Of a stretch of 43,040 nucleotides of DNA, positions 1-12,059 are shown one piece after another. Position numbers and translations under genes: made by a program. The stretch is from Hyphomicrobiales bacterium (GTDB taxonomy: Bacteria > Pseudomonadota > Alphaproteobacteria > Rhizobiales > Beijerinckiaceae), in the NCBI GenBank assembly GCA_028869185.1, contig JAGWTA010000021.1, positions 1 to 43,040 of the forward strand, in the 5' to 3' direction. Numbering within the stretch: the stretch's first letter is position 1; each line of letters begins with the position of its first letter. The notes below the pieces were generated by a model. It searched no databases. It was not told where the DNA came from and worked only from the letters and a program-made list of their open reading frames with translations.

Positions 1-969
1 CGCGTGAAGGAATTCGGCCTCAAGGAAATGTGGAAGTCGCCCAACGGCACGATCCGCAACATTCTCGGCGGCACGATTTTCCGCGAGCCGATCATCTGCC
101 GCAACGTGCCGCGCCTCGTGCCGGGCTGGACGCAGCCCATCGTCGTCGGCCGCCACGCCTTTGGCGACCAGTATCGCGCCACCGATTTCAAAGTGCCGGG
201 CAAAGGCCGCCTGACGCTGAAATTCGAGGGCGAGGACGGGACCGTTATCGAGCGCGAAGTGTTCAAGTTCCCGTCGGCGGGCGTCGCCATGTCGATGTAC
301 AATCTCGACGATTCCATCCGCGATTTCGCGCATGCCTCGCTCAATTACGGGCTGATGCGCAAATACCCCGTCTATCTCTCCACCAAGAACACGATCATCA
401 AGGCGTATGACGGTCGCTTCAAGGATATTTTCCAGGAGGTCTACGAGGCGGACTTCGCCGCGAAGTTCAAGGCCGCCGGCATCTGGTACGAGCACCGCCT
501 GATCGACGACATGGTCGCCTCCGCGCTCAAATGGTCGGGCGGCTATGTCTGGGCCTGCAAGAACTACGATGGCGACGTGCAGTCGGACACGGTGGCGCAG
601 GGCTTTGGCTCGCTCGGCCTGATGACGAGCGTGCTGATGACGCCGGACGGCAAGATCGTCGAAGCCGAGGCTGCGCATGGCACGGTCACGCGCCATTATC
701 GCGAGCATCAGAAAGGCCACGAGACCTCGACCAATTCCATCGCCTCGATCTTCGCCTGGACGCGCGGCCTCGCCCATCGCGCCAAGCTGGACGACAACAC
801 CGCGCTGAAACTTTTCGCCAACACGCTCGAGCGCGTCTGCGTCGAAACCGTCGAATCCGGTTTCATGACCAAGGATCTCGCGCTGCTGGTCGGGCCCGAT
901 CAGAAATGGCTTTCGACCACAGGCTTCCTCGACAAGATCGACCAGAACCTCCGCAAGGCGGTGGTTTGA
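1..969 (+). CDS. icd: NADP-dependent isocitrate dehydrogenase, C-terminal part (5' end outside window)
   Basis: The reading frame is open from base 1 and ends at TGA 967-969, giving 322 residues. The family is about 405 residues long, so roughly 80 N-terminal residues lie outside the window. The enzyme oxidatively decarboxylates isocitrate to 2-oxoglutarate with NADP+ in the cytosolic TCA cycle. Recognisable segments are the metal/substrate region around [16 protein letters not shown] and NYDGDVQSD, and the NADP-binding segment [20 protein letters not shown], followed by SIFAWTRGL. These match the homodimeric eukaryote-like NADP-IDH common in Alphaproteobacteria. The visible part has no disruption. 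A weak hairpin follows about 85 bp downstream, and the next gene starts at 1145. Confidence 0.95.
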   Translation, partial: RVKEFGLKEMWKSPNGTIRNILGGTIFREPIICRNVPRLVPGWTQPIVVGRHAFGDQYRATDFKVPGKGRLTLKFEGEDGTVIEREVFKFPSAGVAMSMYNLDDSIRDFAHASLNYGLMRKYPVYLSTKNTIIKAYDGRFKDIFQEVYEADFAAKFKAAGIWYEHRLIDDMVASALKWSGGYVWACKNYDGDVQSDTVAQGFGSLGLMTSVLMTPDGKIVEAEAAHGTVTRHYREHQKGHETSTNSIASIFAWTRGLAHRAKLDDNTALKLFANTLERVCVETVESGFMTKDLALLVGPDQKWLSTTGFLDKIDQNLRKAVV

Positions 970-1052
970 GCAAAACGCAGCGACCGATTAACGCGCTGTC
1001 AAACATGTTGATGACGCAGCGGCCGGCGCCGATCCAAACGGCTTCATAAGAA

Positions 1053-1067
1053 AAAAGCGCCGCTTTT
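1053..1067 (+). terminator. possible weak terminator after icd
   Basis: AAAAGC and GCTTTT are separated by three bases, giving a short stem that ends in a T run. It lies about 85 bp after the icd stop and before the pilus gene. The stem is only six pairs and partly A:T, so this is a tentative call. Confidence 0.3.
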
Positions 1068-1144
1068 CATTAATCTTCGCGTCATCGTTTGCGACGACAG
1101 TCTCTGGCGAAGGGCAGACCTATCCATTCGCTTGGAGATTTTTA

Positions 1145-2335
1145 ATGCGTCGATTTTTCGCCTTTTCCGGCAATGATAGCGGTTCGACAGGCGTCATTTT
1201 CGCTGTCGCCGCCCTGCCGGCGTTGCTGATGGTGACGACGGCGCTCAACGCCTCGCACGCCAATACGGCGCGCGCCGAACTGCAAAGCGCCGTGGACGAA
1301 GCTGTCCTCGCAGGCGCCAGCGCGACGAGCGGTCAACAGGCGGTTGCGCAGCAGACTTTTGCGAAAATTGCGACCAGTTCCGGTTTTAATGTCCTCTCCA
1401 CCAACAATTTTCCCTACGATACATCGACGGGAAAATTGTCCGGCAAGGCGGATATTTCCATCAAGACGCTTGCTTTCGGAGCGAGTACGATAACGATAGG
1501 CGCAGCCGCGACGGCCACGGCCAAGCGCGGCGCCGACGATTGCGTGTTGGCCTTGGGAAAAACGGGCAATACACTCTACGTCGGCGGCTCGGCGGTCGTG
1601 AACATGCCCAATTGCGCCATGCAGGTGAATTCGACGAGTTCGGGCGCCGCCAGCGTGGATAACGGTCTGACGACGCAAGCGATCTACGATGCGGGCACGA
1701 CGAGCGGGACGCCCGCAGCAGGTTCGGTGTACGACGGTCAGCCGACGCTGCCAAATCCTTACACCGTGTCCATTCCGGCTTTTTCCGGTTGCGATTTCGA
1801 CGCCAAGAATTTTTCGGGCGGATCGATCAATACAGGTAAAGCCGTTACGGTCGTCTGCAACAATCTCAAGCTCGCCAACAGCGCCTCGGTCCAACTGGCG
1901 CCTGGAACCTATATTTTCGACGGCGCGCAAAAGGCCTATTTGCAAATCTAGGGCTCTGCGAGCCTGTCCGGCAGCGGCGTGACGCTGATCTTCGTCAACA
2001 GCGCCGGCGCCTCGATCACCGGCACCGGCAACATCAACCTGTCCCCGCCGACCAGCGGCCCTTACGCTGGCATTGTCATGGCGACGGACGGATCCCCCTC
2101 GGCGATCACGCTGACAGGCGGCGGCTCGCAGGTCATTACTGGCGTCATGGACCTGCCCGGCGCTTATCTTAAATATGCGGGCGTCTCGTCGAGTTCTGGC
2201 GGCAACGCCGGCTGTACGCAGATTATTGCCGACTCGGTGGTCTTTTCCGGCAACTCGCAGGTTGGCAATTCCTGCGCGAGCATGACCGGCGTCAAAAAAT
2301 TCGGGGCGGCGAACAGCGCGACATTGTCGAATTGA
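1145..2335 (+). pseudogene. TadG/TadE-like pilus-assembly protein interrupted by one in-frame TAG
   Basis: The first 268 codons run from ATG 1145 to TAG 1949-1951. The same frame then continues without interruption to TGA 2333-2335, so a full product would be about 396 residues. The N-terminus has the TadG-like pattern: a short basic segment, then GVIFAVAALPALLMVTTALN as a membrane anchor, then a helix ending in DEAVLAGA. TadG-family proteins are minor components of Flp/Tad pili. After the TAG the protein continues with SLSGSGVTLIFVN and SPPTSGPYAGIVMATD, a glycine/serine-rich repetitive section that plainly belongs to the same domain as what precedes it. There are no frameshifts or other stops. 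It may be a recent pseudogene, a sequencing error, or a case of readthrough. No other tad gene is nearby. Confidence 0.75.
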
Positions 2336-2366
2336 CGCGCGTCCTGGCGCAGCCGAAACAAAAAAG

Positions 2367-2391
2367 GCCCGGCATGCGCCGGGCTTTTTTT
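2367..2391. terminator. bidirectional rho-independent terminator
   Basis: GCCCGGC (2367-2373), a four-base loop and GCCGGGC (2378-2384) are followed by seven T and preceded by a run of A. The hairpin therefore works on both strands. It sits between the convergent ends of the pilus gene (2335) and the outer-membrane protein gene (2419). Confidence 0.9.
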
Positions 2392-2418
2392 ATGCGTCGC
2401 AGAAGCGCTCGAGGCCGC

Positions 2419-3249
2419 TCAGGGCGCGAACGCGCCCGCTCCAAAGCGATAGTTGAGGCCGAGGCGCACGAGATCGACCGATGTGCGCATGCGGTGGCCG
2501 ACCCAGGCGACCGTGCCATCGTTGAGCGGCGCGGCGCCGACGCCGTAATGGGGTCCGAAATCGGCGTGCAGATATTCGGCCTTGGCGGACCAGTTGTGGG
2601 ACAGCGCGAGTTCGACGCCGGCGCCCAGCGTCCACCCCAGCCGGGCCGACCGCGAGCGGAAGAATTCGTATTCGTTGAACGTGTTGCCGTAGTTGGAATC
2701 GAAACGTTCGCCGCCGATGGCCAGACCGCCTGTGGCGTAGAGCAGCGCGCGCTGCACCGGCGAGAAGCCGACCCGGCCGCGCACCGTGGCGAGCCAGTCG
2801 AGACCGCCCTGTTGATAGAAGCCGAACGGCGCGCCGACGACCGGCGTCGCGCCGATGACCTGTGTCGCGCCCTTTGCGCCCGTCCAGGCAAAATCCGCTT
2901 CCGCGCCCAAAACCAGACCGTTGCGCAGATCCATGTCGTAGCCGGCCGAAACGCCGACGATCGGTCCTGCGCCATTGATCGGATTGGAGCCGGCCGCGCT
3001 GGTGACCGGCGAGACCGGCGGCAGCGTGTCGAGCGTTGTGGAATTGATGCCCAGCGTGCCGCGTGTTTCGGTCAGGGCGGCCCCGACGGCTACGCCGACA
3101 TGCGCCCCGCTCCAGCTCTCCTCCACAAGCGCCGGACGCAGCGGCGTCGGCTCGAATTGCGGGGGCAGATCGGCTGCGGCGGCGCCCGCCGTCGCAACGA
3201 GCGGCAGGAGAAACGGCAAGGCGAGGCGAAGGCGAAAATTCTGGGTCAT
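2419..3249 (-). CDS. outer-membrane beta-barrel protein (OmpA-like/Opa-like small porin family)
   Basis: The 276-residue product starts at ATG 3249 with a Sec signal peptide (MTQNFRLRLALPFLLPLVAT, then AGAAAA before DLPP). The frame extends further upstream, but only this start places the signal peptide at the N-terminus. The mature part shows alternating aromatic/glycine strands typical of eight-stranded barrels: GAHVGVAVGAAL, GPIVGVSAGYDMDL, LVLGAEADFAWTG, LDWLATVRGRVGF, LLYATGGLAIG, WTLGAGVELAL, WSAKAEYLHADFG and VRLGLNYRF near the end. Such proteins are abundant surface proteins of Hyphomicrobiales. The exact role is unknown. The gene ends at the shared bidirectional terminator. Confidence 0.85.
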   Translation of the reverse strand: MTQNFRLRLALPFLLPLVATAGAAAADLPPQFEPTPLRPALVEESWSGAHVGVAVGAALTETRGTLGINSTTLDTLPPVSPVTSAAGSNPINGAGPIVGVSAGYDMDLRNGLVLGAEADFAWTGAKGATQVIGATPVVGAPFGFYQQGGLDWLATVRGRVGFSPVQRALLYATGGLAIGGERFDSNYGNTFNEYEFFRSRSARLGWTLGAGVELALSHNWSAKAEYLHADFGPHYGVGAAPLNDGTVAWVGHRMRTSVDLVRLGLNYRFGAGAFAP

Positions 3250-3455
3250 GTCCCGAGTGTGGCCGGTTAAGCATAATAAAATCCTAACGCGGCGGCGTTT
3301 TTCCTCCCTTTGCACGCAAGGCTCGCACATGTTTCGCGCCGGTCGGCGCGCGGGCGCAGCAAGCCCCCGCCTGCATTGCCGCAGGTCATTGTGCCGTCAC
3401 CGTTCGACAGCTATAAGGCCCGCAACTTTGGTCGAGTCTTGGGAGGTGAGTCTCG

Positions 3456-3872
3456 ATGGCTGTCAAAACGGACGCCGAATACAAGCCTTCGGATAAAGAG
3501 CCGTTCATGAACGATCGGCAGAAGGAATATTTTCGGCGCAAATTGCTGGCGTGGAAGGAAGAAATCCTCCGCGAAAGCCGCGAGACGCTGAATGTCTTGC
3601 AGAACGAGAGCGAAAACCATCCCGATCTCGCCGACCGCGCGTCTTCGGAAACGGATCGCGCGATCGAATTGCGCGCGCGCGACCGCCAGCGCAAGCTGAT
3701 CGCCAAAATCGACGCCGCCCTCGCCCGTATCGAGGACGGAACCTACGGCTATTGCGAGGAGACAGGCGAGCCGATCGGCCTGAAACGCCTCGACGCCCGC
3801 CCCATCGCGACCCTGTCCATCGAAGCGCAGGAACGCCACGAGCGCCGCGAACGCATCTACCGCGACGACTGA
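3456..3872 (+). CDS. dksA: RNA polymerase-binding transcription factor DksA
   Basis: This 138-residue protein has the DksA coiled coil with the tip acidic motif DLADRAS (D-x-x-D-x-A), then the helix IELRARDRQRKLIAKIDAAL, and a C-terminal globular domain (GTYGYCEETGEPIGLKRLDA, then RPIATLSIEAQERHE). DksA enters the RNA polymerase secondary channel and, with ppGpp, tunes rRNA and stress promoters. The zinc-finger region keeps only one cysteine of the classical four. To my knowledge this is common in alphaproteobacterial DksA and suggests weak or no zinc binding. A strong Shine-Dalgarno GGGAGGTG lies before ATG 3456. The gene is transcribed alone, facing fliO convergently. Confidence 0.92.
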   Translation: MAVKTDAEYKPSDKEPFMNDRQKEYFRRKLLAWKEEILRESRETLNVLQNESENHPDLADRASSETDRAIELRARDRQRKLIAKIDAALARIEDGTYGYCEETGEPIGLKRLDARPIATLSIEAQERHERRERIYRDD

Positions 3873-4013
3873 CCGCGCAGCGCGAGCCGCCGAAAGCCCG
3901 GCGCGCCCCTCATGAGAGCGGCGCGCAGGGCTGGCGTGGCGAATAAGCTTGATTTTCTAACCAGTTCAAAGTGCTGGATCAGCTGGCCGACGCGGGCCCG
4001 GCGGGTTGGCGGT

Positions 4014-4079
4014 GCGGGACGAAATCGCGCGACGTCCCGCCGTCAGCGGCGCGCTTGCGTCGCCTTTGCTGCGCAAGCG
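4014..4079. other. paired inverted repeats between the convergent dksA and fliO genes
   Basis: GCGGGAC (4014-4020) pairs with GTCCCGC (4034-4040), and CGCTTGCG (4052-4059) pairs with CGCAAGCG (4072-4079). Both lie in the 230-bp gap between two convergent stop codons and could act in termination, although neither is followed by a T run. Confidence 0.35.
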
Positions 4080-4102
4080 GCGCGACGGGCGCCCCGCTCA
4101 AC

Positions 4103-5182
4103 TCACCCCGGCCGCCCCAGCAGGCGCGCCATTTCTTCTTCCAGCGAGACGGCTGCTTCTTCGTCCGGCGTGCGGGGCGTTGCGGGTTTGGCCTCGGCGC
4201 TGGCCGGATGGGGCGGTGCGGCCTGCGCAGGCTGCGGCGGCGCGGGTTTGGGCTCCGGCGCTTTCGATTCGGCCGGCTTTGGCTCCGCCGGTTTGGGTTC
4301 CGCCGGCCGGACGTCGACGGGTTTGGGCTCGACCGGCTTCTCGACAGGCCGCGCCTCCGCAGGGCGGATCGATTCGAAGGGCCGCGATTCGGGCCGCGGC
4401 GGCAGAGGCGGCGGCGGCGGCGCGGCGGTTGTCGGCGTCGACAGCGGGCGGCGGAAGAACGGCGGCGGCGGCGGACGGTTGGCGAGCGGCGGCGGCGTAG
4501 GCGCAGCGCGCGGCGGTGGCGCGATCGGCGGCAGGCGCTCGCCGAGGGAAGGGTTTCGCTCGGCGGCGGAGGGCGGACGTTCAGCCGCAGAAGGCAGGCG
4601 TTCGCCGGCTGGCCGCTCGGGCGCCGGCGGTAGCGGCGGTGGCGGCAATTCAATCGCCGCCTCTGATTCGGGCGTCCTTGCCTCGGGCGTGCGCAGCGGC
4701 GGCAGTTTCGGCTCGGCTGGCGCAGGCGGCTGCTGCGCCGGCCGCTCGGGCTGGCGCATTCTGGCGATTTCCGGAACCTTCAACCCGCGCGGCGCCGGAG
4801 CCTCGTCCTCGCCGACGACGGGCGGCGGAGCTATGGGAGCCCCCTCCTCGCCTGGCGCATCGGCCCAGGCCGGCGCGCTGTCGCGCTCGCGGCTCGAACG
4901 CCCTTCGGCGCGCACGATGGCGTTTTCGATGACGACGTCATTGGGGCCGCCGATCATCACCAGATGCTCGGTGTTGTCGCGGCGCACGATCACGAGCTGA
5001 CGCTGGCCGCCCATGTCGAATGTGTCGACGACGCCGAGCCTTTGCTGGCGCGTCTTGCCGCCGGCCATGCGCACGCGATTGCCGCGCGCAGCGCGCCAGA
5101 TCAGGTAGAACAGCAGCGCCGCAACCGCGATCAGCGCCAAAGCGACAAGGTAGTTCAACAATTTACCGTCCCCGAGGCCCAT
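4103..5182 (-). CDS. fliO: FliO-domain membrane protein with long proline-rich tail
   Basis: The 359-residue product starts MGLGDGKLLNYLVALALIAV, one membrane segment at about residues 9-30. A FliO-type domain follows (RLGVVDTFDMGGQRQLVIV, RRDNTEHLVMIGGPNDVVIE) to about residue 90. FliO helps assemble the FliP/Q/R core of the flagellar type III export gate. The remaining 270 residues are proline/alanine/glutamate-rich and low in complexity, ending in a short conserved-looking helix, SLEEEMARLLGRPG. Classical FliO is about 100-150 residues, so the tail is unusual in length. No other flagellar gene is in the window. The gene is divergent from cckA, and a CtrA box lies 37-51 bp upstream of its start, which would fit flagellar control. 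Confidence 0.8.
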   Translation of the reverse strand: MGLGDGKLLNYLVALALIAVAALLFYLIWRAARGNRVRMAGGKTRQQRLGVVDTFDMGGQRQLVIVRRDNTEHLVMIGGPNDVVIENAIVRAEGRSSRERDSAPAWADAPGEEGAPIAPPPVVGEDEAPAPRGLKVPEIARMRQPERPAQQPPAPAEPKLPPLRTPEARTPESEAAIELPPPPLPPAPERPAGERLPSAAERPPSAAERNPSLGERLPPIAPPPRAAPTPPPLANRPPPPPFFRRPLSTPTTAAPPPPPLPPRPESRPFESIRPAEARPVEKPVEPKPVDVRPAEPKPAEPKPAESKAPEPKPAPPQPAQAAPPHPASAEAKPATPRTPDEEAAVSLEEEMARLLGRPG

Positions 5183-5218
5183 GGCAGGATGCTCGTTCTT
5201 TTCCCCGCAAACGCGCGG

Positions 5219-5233
5219 TTAATTTTATATTAA
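5219..5233. promoter_or_regulatory. CtrA-type binding box 1 (TTAA-N7-TTAA)
   Basis: TTAA at 5219-5222 and TTAA at 5230-5233 are separated by exactly seven bases, and a C follows, matching the CtrA consensus TTAA-N7-TTAAC. It lies in the divergent fliO/cckA intergenic region, 37 bp upstream of the fliO start and 108 bp upstream of the chosen cckA start. Confidence 0.75.
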
Positions 5234-5262
5234 CATGCACAATAGCCCGACGTCGCGGAAGG

Positions 5263-5278
5263 TTAATGCATGGTTAAC
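5263..5278. promoter_or_regulatory. CtrA-type binding box 2 (TTAA-N7-TTAAC)
   Basis: TTAA at 5263-5266, seven bases, then TTAAC at 5274-5278 form a second complete CtrA consensus, 44 bp from the first. TTAA is rare in this GC-rich window, so two full boxes so close together are unlikely by chance. The box ends two bases before an in-frame ATG at 5281, which argues for the downstream ATG at 5341 as the cckA start. Confidence 0.75.
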
Positions 5279-5340
5279 GGATGAGGCGCTATAATGCGAA
5301 GAATCCTGTGAATCGCCGAAAATTTCCGGAAAACGCGGAT

Positions 5341-7830
5341 ATGACAGACACGCCGATCGCCTCAATCGACCGCAGCGAACGCACGGGCAGTCCCGGGCTT
5401 GTGCTGCTTCTGGCGCTGGCGCTGGTGGGCGCGGCGGCCGGGTTTTCGCTCTTGCCGCACGATTCGGGCGCCAGGCTGATCGTGACGCTGCTCGCGCTTC
5501 TGTCGATGGTCGGCGTGCTTTCGCTCTTCGCCTACGCGGTCGGCTTCCTGCAATTTGCCGGGCAGGCCGCCAAGAACGACATCACGAAAAACCTCTCCGA
5601 CACGGCGGCCGAAGGCCTGCTGGCGACCGAGGGCGACACGCGCGTCATCTACGCCAACGAGAGCTATCTGGCGCTCGCGGGCGCGCGCGATCCGGCCGAT
5701 GTGCCGACGGTCGACCGTCTGTTTTCCGGCGCGCCCGATGTCGCCGAGGCGATCTACCGGCTGGCGCAGGCTGCGCGCGAAGGGCGCCGCGGCGCCGAGG
5801 AAATGCGCCTTTCCCCGCCGCTGAGCGGCGACGGCGCCGTCGGCTGGTATCGCGTGCGCGTGCGCCCGCTCGAACGGCTCGGCGCCAAGCGCGCAACGCT
5901 GTGGCAGGTGTCCGATGTAACGCGCGAGCGCGAGCGGCACGAAAACGTGTTTCAGGAATTGCAGCACGCGATCGACTTTCTCGATCATGCGCCGGCCGGC
6001 TTTTTCTCCGCCAAGGCGGATGGCGCCATCACATACATGAATGCAACGCTCGCCGGCTGGCTCGATTACGATCTGGCGCAAGTCGGCGTCGGCGGATTGA
6101 AGCTGCAACAGATTGTCGCCGGCGCCGGCGCGGCGCTTCTGTCGTCCGTTTCGGGCGGCTCCAACGAAGTGCGCACGGCAACCTTCGACATCGATCTCAA
6201 GCGCCGCAACGGCCAGAGCCTGCCCGTGCGCCTGCTGCATCGCCTCGCCTTCTCCTCCGATGGCGCGCCGGGCCAGTCGCGTACGCTCGTCATCAGCCGC
6301 GCGGCGGGCGAAGAGCCGGCCGAAGATCTGCGCGCAGCCGAAGTGCGCTTTGCGCGCTTCTTCAATTCGACGCCGATGGCCATCGCAACGCTCGACAGCG
6401 CCGGCCGCGTGGGCAAATCGAACGCCGCTTTCGCCAAGCTGCTGCCCGATTGTCTGAAGGGCCCGAACGACAAGCACGAAATCTTCGCAGGCCTCGGCGA
6501 ACGCGATCGCGCCGCCGTTTCCGCGGCGCTCGATGCCGCGACAGGCGGCCAGACCGAGATTGCGCCCGTCGACGTCAGCCTCAACGACGGCAAGAATTCC
6601 GCGCGCCTGTTTTTCTCGGCCTCCGACGACGGCTCCGCCGTTCTCTATGCGCTGGATTCAACCGAACAGCGCGCCCTGCAGGAAAATTTTGCGCAATCCC
6701 AGAAGATGCAGGCGATCGGCCAGCTGGCCGGCGGCGTCGCGCACGATTTCAACAACGTGCTGACCGCGATCATCGGCTATTCCGATCTGCTGCTCGCCAA
6801 CCACCGCCCGACCGATCCGTCCTTTCAGGACATCATGCAGATCAAGCAGAACGCCAATCGCGCAGCCGGGCTGGTGCGGCAATTGCTCGCCTTCTCGCGA
6901 CGCCAGACGCTGCGCCCGCAGGTGCTGCAGATCGGCGACATGCTGTCCGACCTGCAGATGCTGCTGCGTCGCCTCGCCGGCGAGAAGATCCAGCTCGATC
7001 TCAAACACGGCCGCGACCTCTGGCTGGTGAAGGCCGATCTCAACCAGCTCGAACAGGTCGTCATCAATCTCGTCGTCAACGCGCGCGACGCCATGCCCGA
7101 GGGCGGCGCCATTTCCGTGCGCACCGCCAATGTCGGCGAGGCCGATTGCGCCGCCTTCAAGGAGCCGCAGCTCGCGCCGGCCGACTACGTGCTGGTCGAG
7201 ATCGCCGACAGCGGCACGGGCATCCCGCCCGAACTGAAGGAAAAGATTTTCGAGCCCTTCTTCACCACCAAGGAAGTCGGCAAGGGAACGGGCCTTGGCC
7301 TCGCCATGGTCTATGGCATCGTCAAACAGACCGGCGGCTTCGTTTTCGTGGACTCGACGCCCGGCAAGGGCGCGACATTCCGCATCTTCCTGCCGCGCCA
7401 CATTCCCGCCGCCGCAGAACTCGCGCCCAAGGCCGAGGAAGTCGCCAAGCCGGCGGCCGACCTCACCGGCCACGGCGTGATCCTGCTGGTGGAGGACGAG
7501 GAGGCCGTGCGCGCTTTCGGCGCAAGGGCGCTCGCCTCGCGCGGCTACACCGTGCTGGAGGCCGCAAGCGGCGTCGAGGCGCTGCAGGTCGTCGAGGAGC
7601 AGCAGGGCAAGATCGATCTCGTCGTCTCGGACGTCGTCATGCCCGAGATGGACGGGCCGACCATGTTCGGCGAATTGCGCAAGCGCGGCATCAAGGCCAA
7701 GGTCATCTTCGTGTCGGGCTACGCTGAAGAAGCCTTTTCGAAGAATCTGCCCGACGGCGATTTCGGCTTCATGCCCAAGCCGTTCACGCTTAAACAATTG
7801 ATCGAGACCGTGAAAACAAACATGGGCTGA
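5341..7830 (+). CDS. cckA: cell-cycle hybrid sensor histidine kinase CckA
   Basis: The 829-residue membrane kinase feeds phosphate through ChpT to CtrA (and CpdR) in Alphaproteobacteria. Two membrane segments lie at about residues 18-38 and 46-70, followed by PAS-like sensor regions between about residues 80 and 450. The HisKA H-box is [20 protein letters not shown] with H468 as phospho-acceptor. ATP-binding boxes are [24 protein letters not shown] and [20 protein letters not shown]. The C-terminal receiver domain has VEDEE and [12 protein letters not shown] with D764, plus VSGYAEE and MPKPF. An in-frame ATG at 5281 would add 20 residues, but it abuts a CtrA box. The gene lies 161 bp upstream of recA. 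Confidence 0.95.
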   Translation: MTDTPIASIDRSERTGSPGLVLLLALALVGAAAGFSLLPHDSGARLIVTLLALLSMVGVLSLFAYAVGFLQFAGQAAKNDITKNLSDTAAEGLLATEGDTRVIYANESYLALAGARDPADVPTVDRLFSGAPDVAEAIYRLAQAAREGRRGAEEMRLSPPLSGDGAVGWYRVRVRPLERLGAKRATLWQVSDVTRERERHENVFQELQHAIDFLDHAPAGFFSAKADGAITYMNATLAGWLDYDLAQVGVGGLKLQQIVAGAGAALLSSVSGGSNEVRTATFDIDLKRRNGQSLPVRLLHRLAFSSDGAPGQSRTLVISRAAGEEPAEDLRAAEVRFARFFNSTPMAIATLDSAGRVGKSNAAFAKLLPDCLKGPNDKHEIFAGLGERDRAAVSAALDAATGGQTEIAPVDVSLNDGKNSARLFFSASDDGSAVLYALDSTEQRALQENFAQSQKMQAIGQLAGGVAHDFNNVLTAIIGYSDLLLANHRPTDPSFQDIMQIKQNANRAAGLVRQLLAFSRRQTLRPQVLQIGDMLSDLQMLLRRLAGEKIQLDLKHGRDLWLVKADLNQLEQVVINLVVNARDAMPEGGAISVRTANVGEADCAAFKEPQLAPADYVLVEIADSGTGIPPELKEKIFEPFFTTKEVGKGTGLGLAMVYGIVKQTGGFVFVDSTPGKGATFRIFLPRHIPAAAELAPKAEEVAKPAADLTGHGVILLVEDEEAVRAFGARALASRGYTVLEAASGVEALQVVEEQQGKIDLVVSDVVMPEMDGPTMFGELRKRGIKAKVIFVSGYAEEAFSKNLPDGDFGFMPKPFTLKQLIETVKTNMG

Positions 7831-7888
7831 ACCGTGGCGGCGCACATCTGTCCACAGGCCAAGCCCTTGTTGCACGGGCAAAGAACGT

Positions 7889-7903
7889 GAACAAAAAAAG
7901 AAC
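7889..7903. promoter_or_regulatory. LexA/SOS box upstream of recA (GAAC-N7-GAAC)
   Basis: GAAC (7889-7892), seven A, then GAAC (7900-7903) match the direct-repeat LexA operator of Alphaproteobacteria (GTTC-N7-GTTC on the other strand). The site is about 90 bp upstream of the recA start. It differs from the palindromic E. coli box, as expected for this class. LexA repression of recA is inferred. Confidence 0.8.
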
Positions 7904-7991
7904 TTGCGAAAAGAACAAAACTGGTACATCGTTGGCTATGGCGTGACGGATTGCCCTTGTCCGTCGGCCCGTGCCAGAAGGATGCGACCCA

Positions 7992-9068
7992 GTGAGCCAA
8001 GCCAATCTCCGCCTCGTGGAAGGAACCTCCGTGGACAAGACCAAGGCGCTTGACGCCGCTCTGTCGCAAATCGAGCGAGCCTTCGGCAAAGGTTCGATCA
8101 TGCGGCTCGGCAAGGGCCAGAAAGCCGTGGAGATCGAAACGGTCTCGACCGGTTCGCTCGGCCTCGACATAGCGCTGGGCGTCGGCGGCCTGCCGCGGGG
8201 CCGCATCGTGGAAATCTACGGACCTGAATCCTCGGGTAAAACCACCCTCACCCTGCATGTCATCGCCGAGGCGCAGAAGCGCGGCGGCGTCTGCGCCTTC
8301 GTCGACGCCGAACATGCGCTCGACCCGATTTACGCCCGCAAGCTTGGCGTCAATCTGGACGACCTGCTGATTTCCCAGCCCGATACGGGCGAACAGGCGC
8401 TGGAAATCACCGATACGCTGGTGCGCTCGGGCGCCGTTGACGTGCTGGTCGTCGATTCCGTCGCCGCGCTGACGCCGCGGGCCGAAATCGAGGGCGAGAT
8501 GGGCGAGGTCCAGCCGGGCCTGCAGGCCCGCCTGATGAGCCAGGCCCTGCGCAAACTCACCGCCTCCATCTCGCGCTCCAACACGATGGTCATCTTCATC
8601 AACCAGATCCGCATGAAGATCGGCGTGATGTATGGCTCGCCCGAGACCACGACCGGCGGCAACGCCCTGAAATTCTACGCCTCCGTCCGTCTCGACATTC
8701 GCCGCATCGGCGCGATCAAGGACCGTGACGAGGTCATCGGCAACGCCACGCGCGTCAAAGTGGTCAAGAACAAGGTCGCCCCGCCGTTCAAACAGGTCGA
8801 ATTCGACATCATGTATGGCGAAGGCGTCTCGAAAATGGGTGAACTGGTCGATCTCGGCGTCAAGGCCGGCCTGGTCGAAAAGTCGGGCGCCTGGTTCTCC
8901 TACGACAGCCAGCGCCTGGGTCAGGGCCGCGAGAACGCCAAGGGTTTCCTGAAGGAAAACCCCGAAGTCGCCCGCAAGATCGAGCAGGCGATTCGCGAGA
9001 ACGCCGGCCTTATCGCCGACAAAATCCTCGATCATGCCGGTGAGGACGAAGACGGCGACGACGCATGA
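7992..9068 (+). CDS. recA: recombinase RecA
   Basis: The 358-residue product is the DNA strand-exchange and LexA co-protease protein. The start is taken at GTG 7992 ([20 protein letters not shown]), with AGGA nine bases upstream. An in-frame GTG at 7971 would add seven residues without a better ribosome site. Walker A is GPESSGKTT (about residues 77-85), Walker B is [10 protein letters not shown], and the L1/L2 DNA-binding loops are [20 protein letters not shown] and [20 protein letters not shown]. The short C-terminus ends in acidic residues ([12 protein letters not shown]). It is intact. It follows cckA with an SOS box between them and is followed by a hairpin terminator. Confidence 0.98.
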   Translation: MSQANLRLVEGTSVDKTKALDAALSQIERAFGKGSIMRLGKGQKAVEIETVSTGSLGLDIALGVGGLPRGRIVEIYGPESSGKTTLTLHVIAEAQKRGGVCAFVDAEHALDPIYARKLGVNLDDLLISQPDTGEQALEITDTLVRSGAVDVLVVDSVAALTPRAEIEGEMGEVQPGLQARLMSQALRKLTASISRSNTMVIFINQIRMKIGVMYGSPETTTGGNALKFYASVRLDIRRIGAIKDRDEVIGNATRVKVVKNKVAPPFKQVEFDIMYGEGVSKMGELVDLGVKAGLVEKSGAWFSYDSQRLGQGRENAKGFLKENPEVARKIEQAIRENAGLIADKILDHAGEDEDGDDA

Positions 9069-9394
9069 TCGTCATGATCGCGGGCTAGTTTGCCCGGCGT
9101 CGTTTCTCCCACCGTTTTCGCAGGGATTGCGGCTGGCGACAGGCCAGCCGCAGCCCCGCATGATTTTCCGGGAAACGGCGCGCCATGCGTTAATCCCCTC
9201 GTCGAGGCAGGCATCCGCCATCTTCGCCTTTCCCTCGACAGTTTCATGGCGCGCCGCTAGAAAGGCCCGGCCCTGCCGGGCCTTTCGCTTGTTGAGGCTT
9301 TCCCGAAGCAAGACGCCCGGAATCAGGGCCTTTCGGCCGAAGGGCCGGCCGGTCGGGCGGTCCCGGACGGCGCAGCGCGGGAAGTCTGGAAACA
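9069..9394 (+). other. recA-alaS intergenic region (326 bp)
   Basis: No gene is supported here. The open frames lack coding character and are shadows. The region holds the hairpin at 9261-9285 and a second near-palindrome, GGCCTTTCGGCCGAAGGGCC (9327-9346), about 50 bp upstream of the alaS start. The alaS promoter should lie here. No T-box or clear riboswitch could be recognised. Confidence 0.6.
9261..9285 (+). terminator. hairpin terminator downstream of recA
   Basis: AAAGGCCCGGC and GCCGGGCCTTT form an 11-bp stem with a three-base loop. Only a short T run (TTTC) follows. It lies 192 bp after the recA stop and 110 bp before alaS, so it may serve recA or act in the alaS leader. Confidence 0.65.
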
Positions 9395-12058
<2,664 letters not shown>

Positions 12059-12059
12059 C

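Noticed and set aside
3456-3872. Damaged zinc finger in DksA
   Set aside because: Loss of three cysteines is expected in many alphaproteobacterial DksA proteins and is not a defect.
5281-5340. Upstream ATG for cckA
   Set aside because: It lies two bases after a full CtrA box, so the promoter would overlap the coding start. The added 20 residues are basic and unlike the usual N-terminus.
5901-7727. A 608-codon frame inside cckA
   Set aside because: It is a +1 shadow of the kinase gene. The kinase frame carries every motif.
9327-9346. Near-palindrome before alaS as an alanine-responsive control site
   Set aside because: AlaRS autoregulation is known in E. coli, but a GC-rich near-palindrome alone is not evidence for it here.
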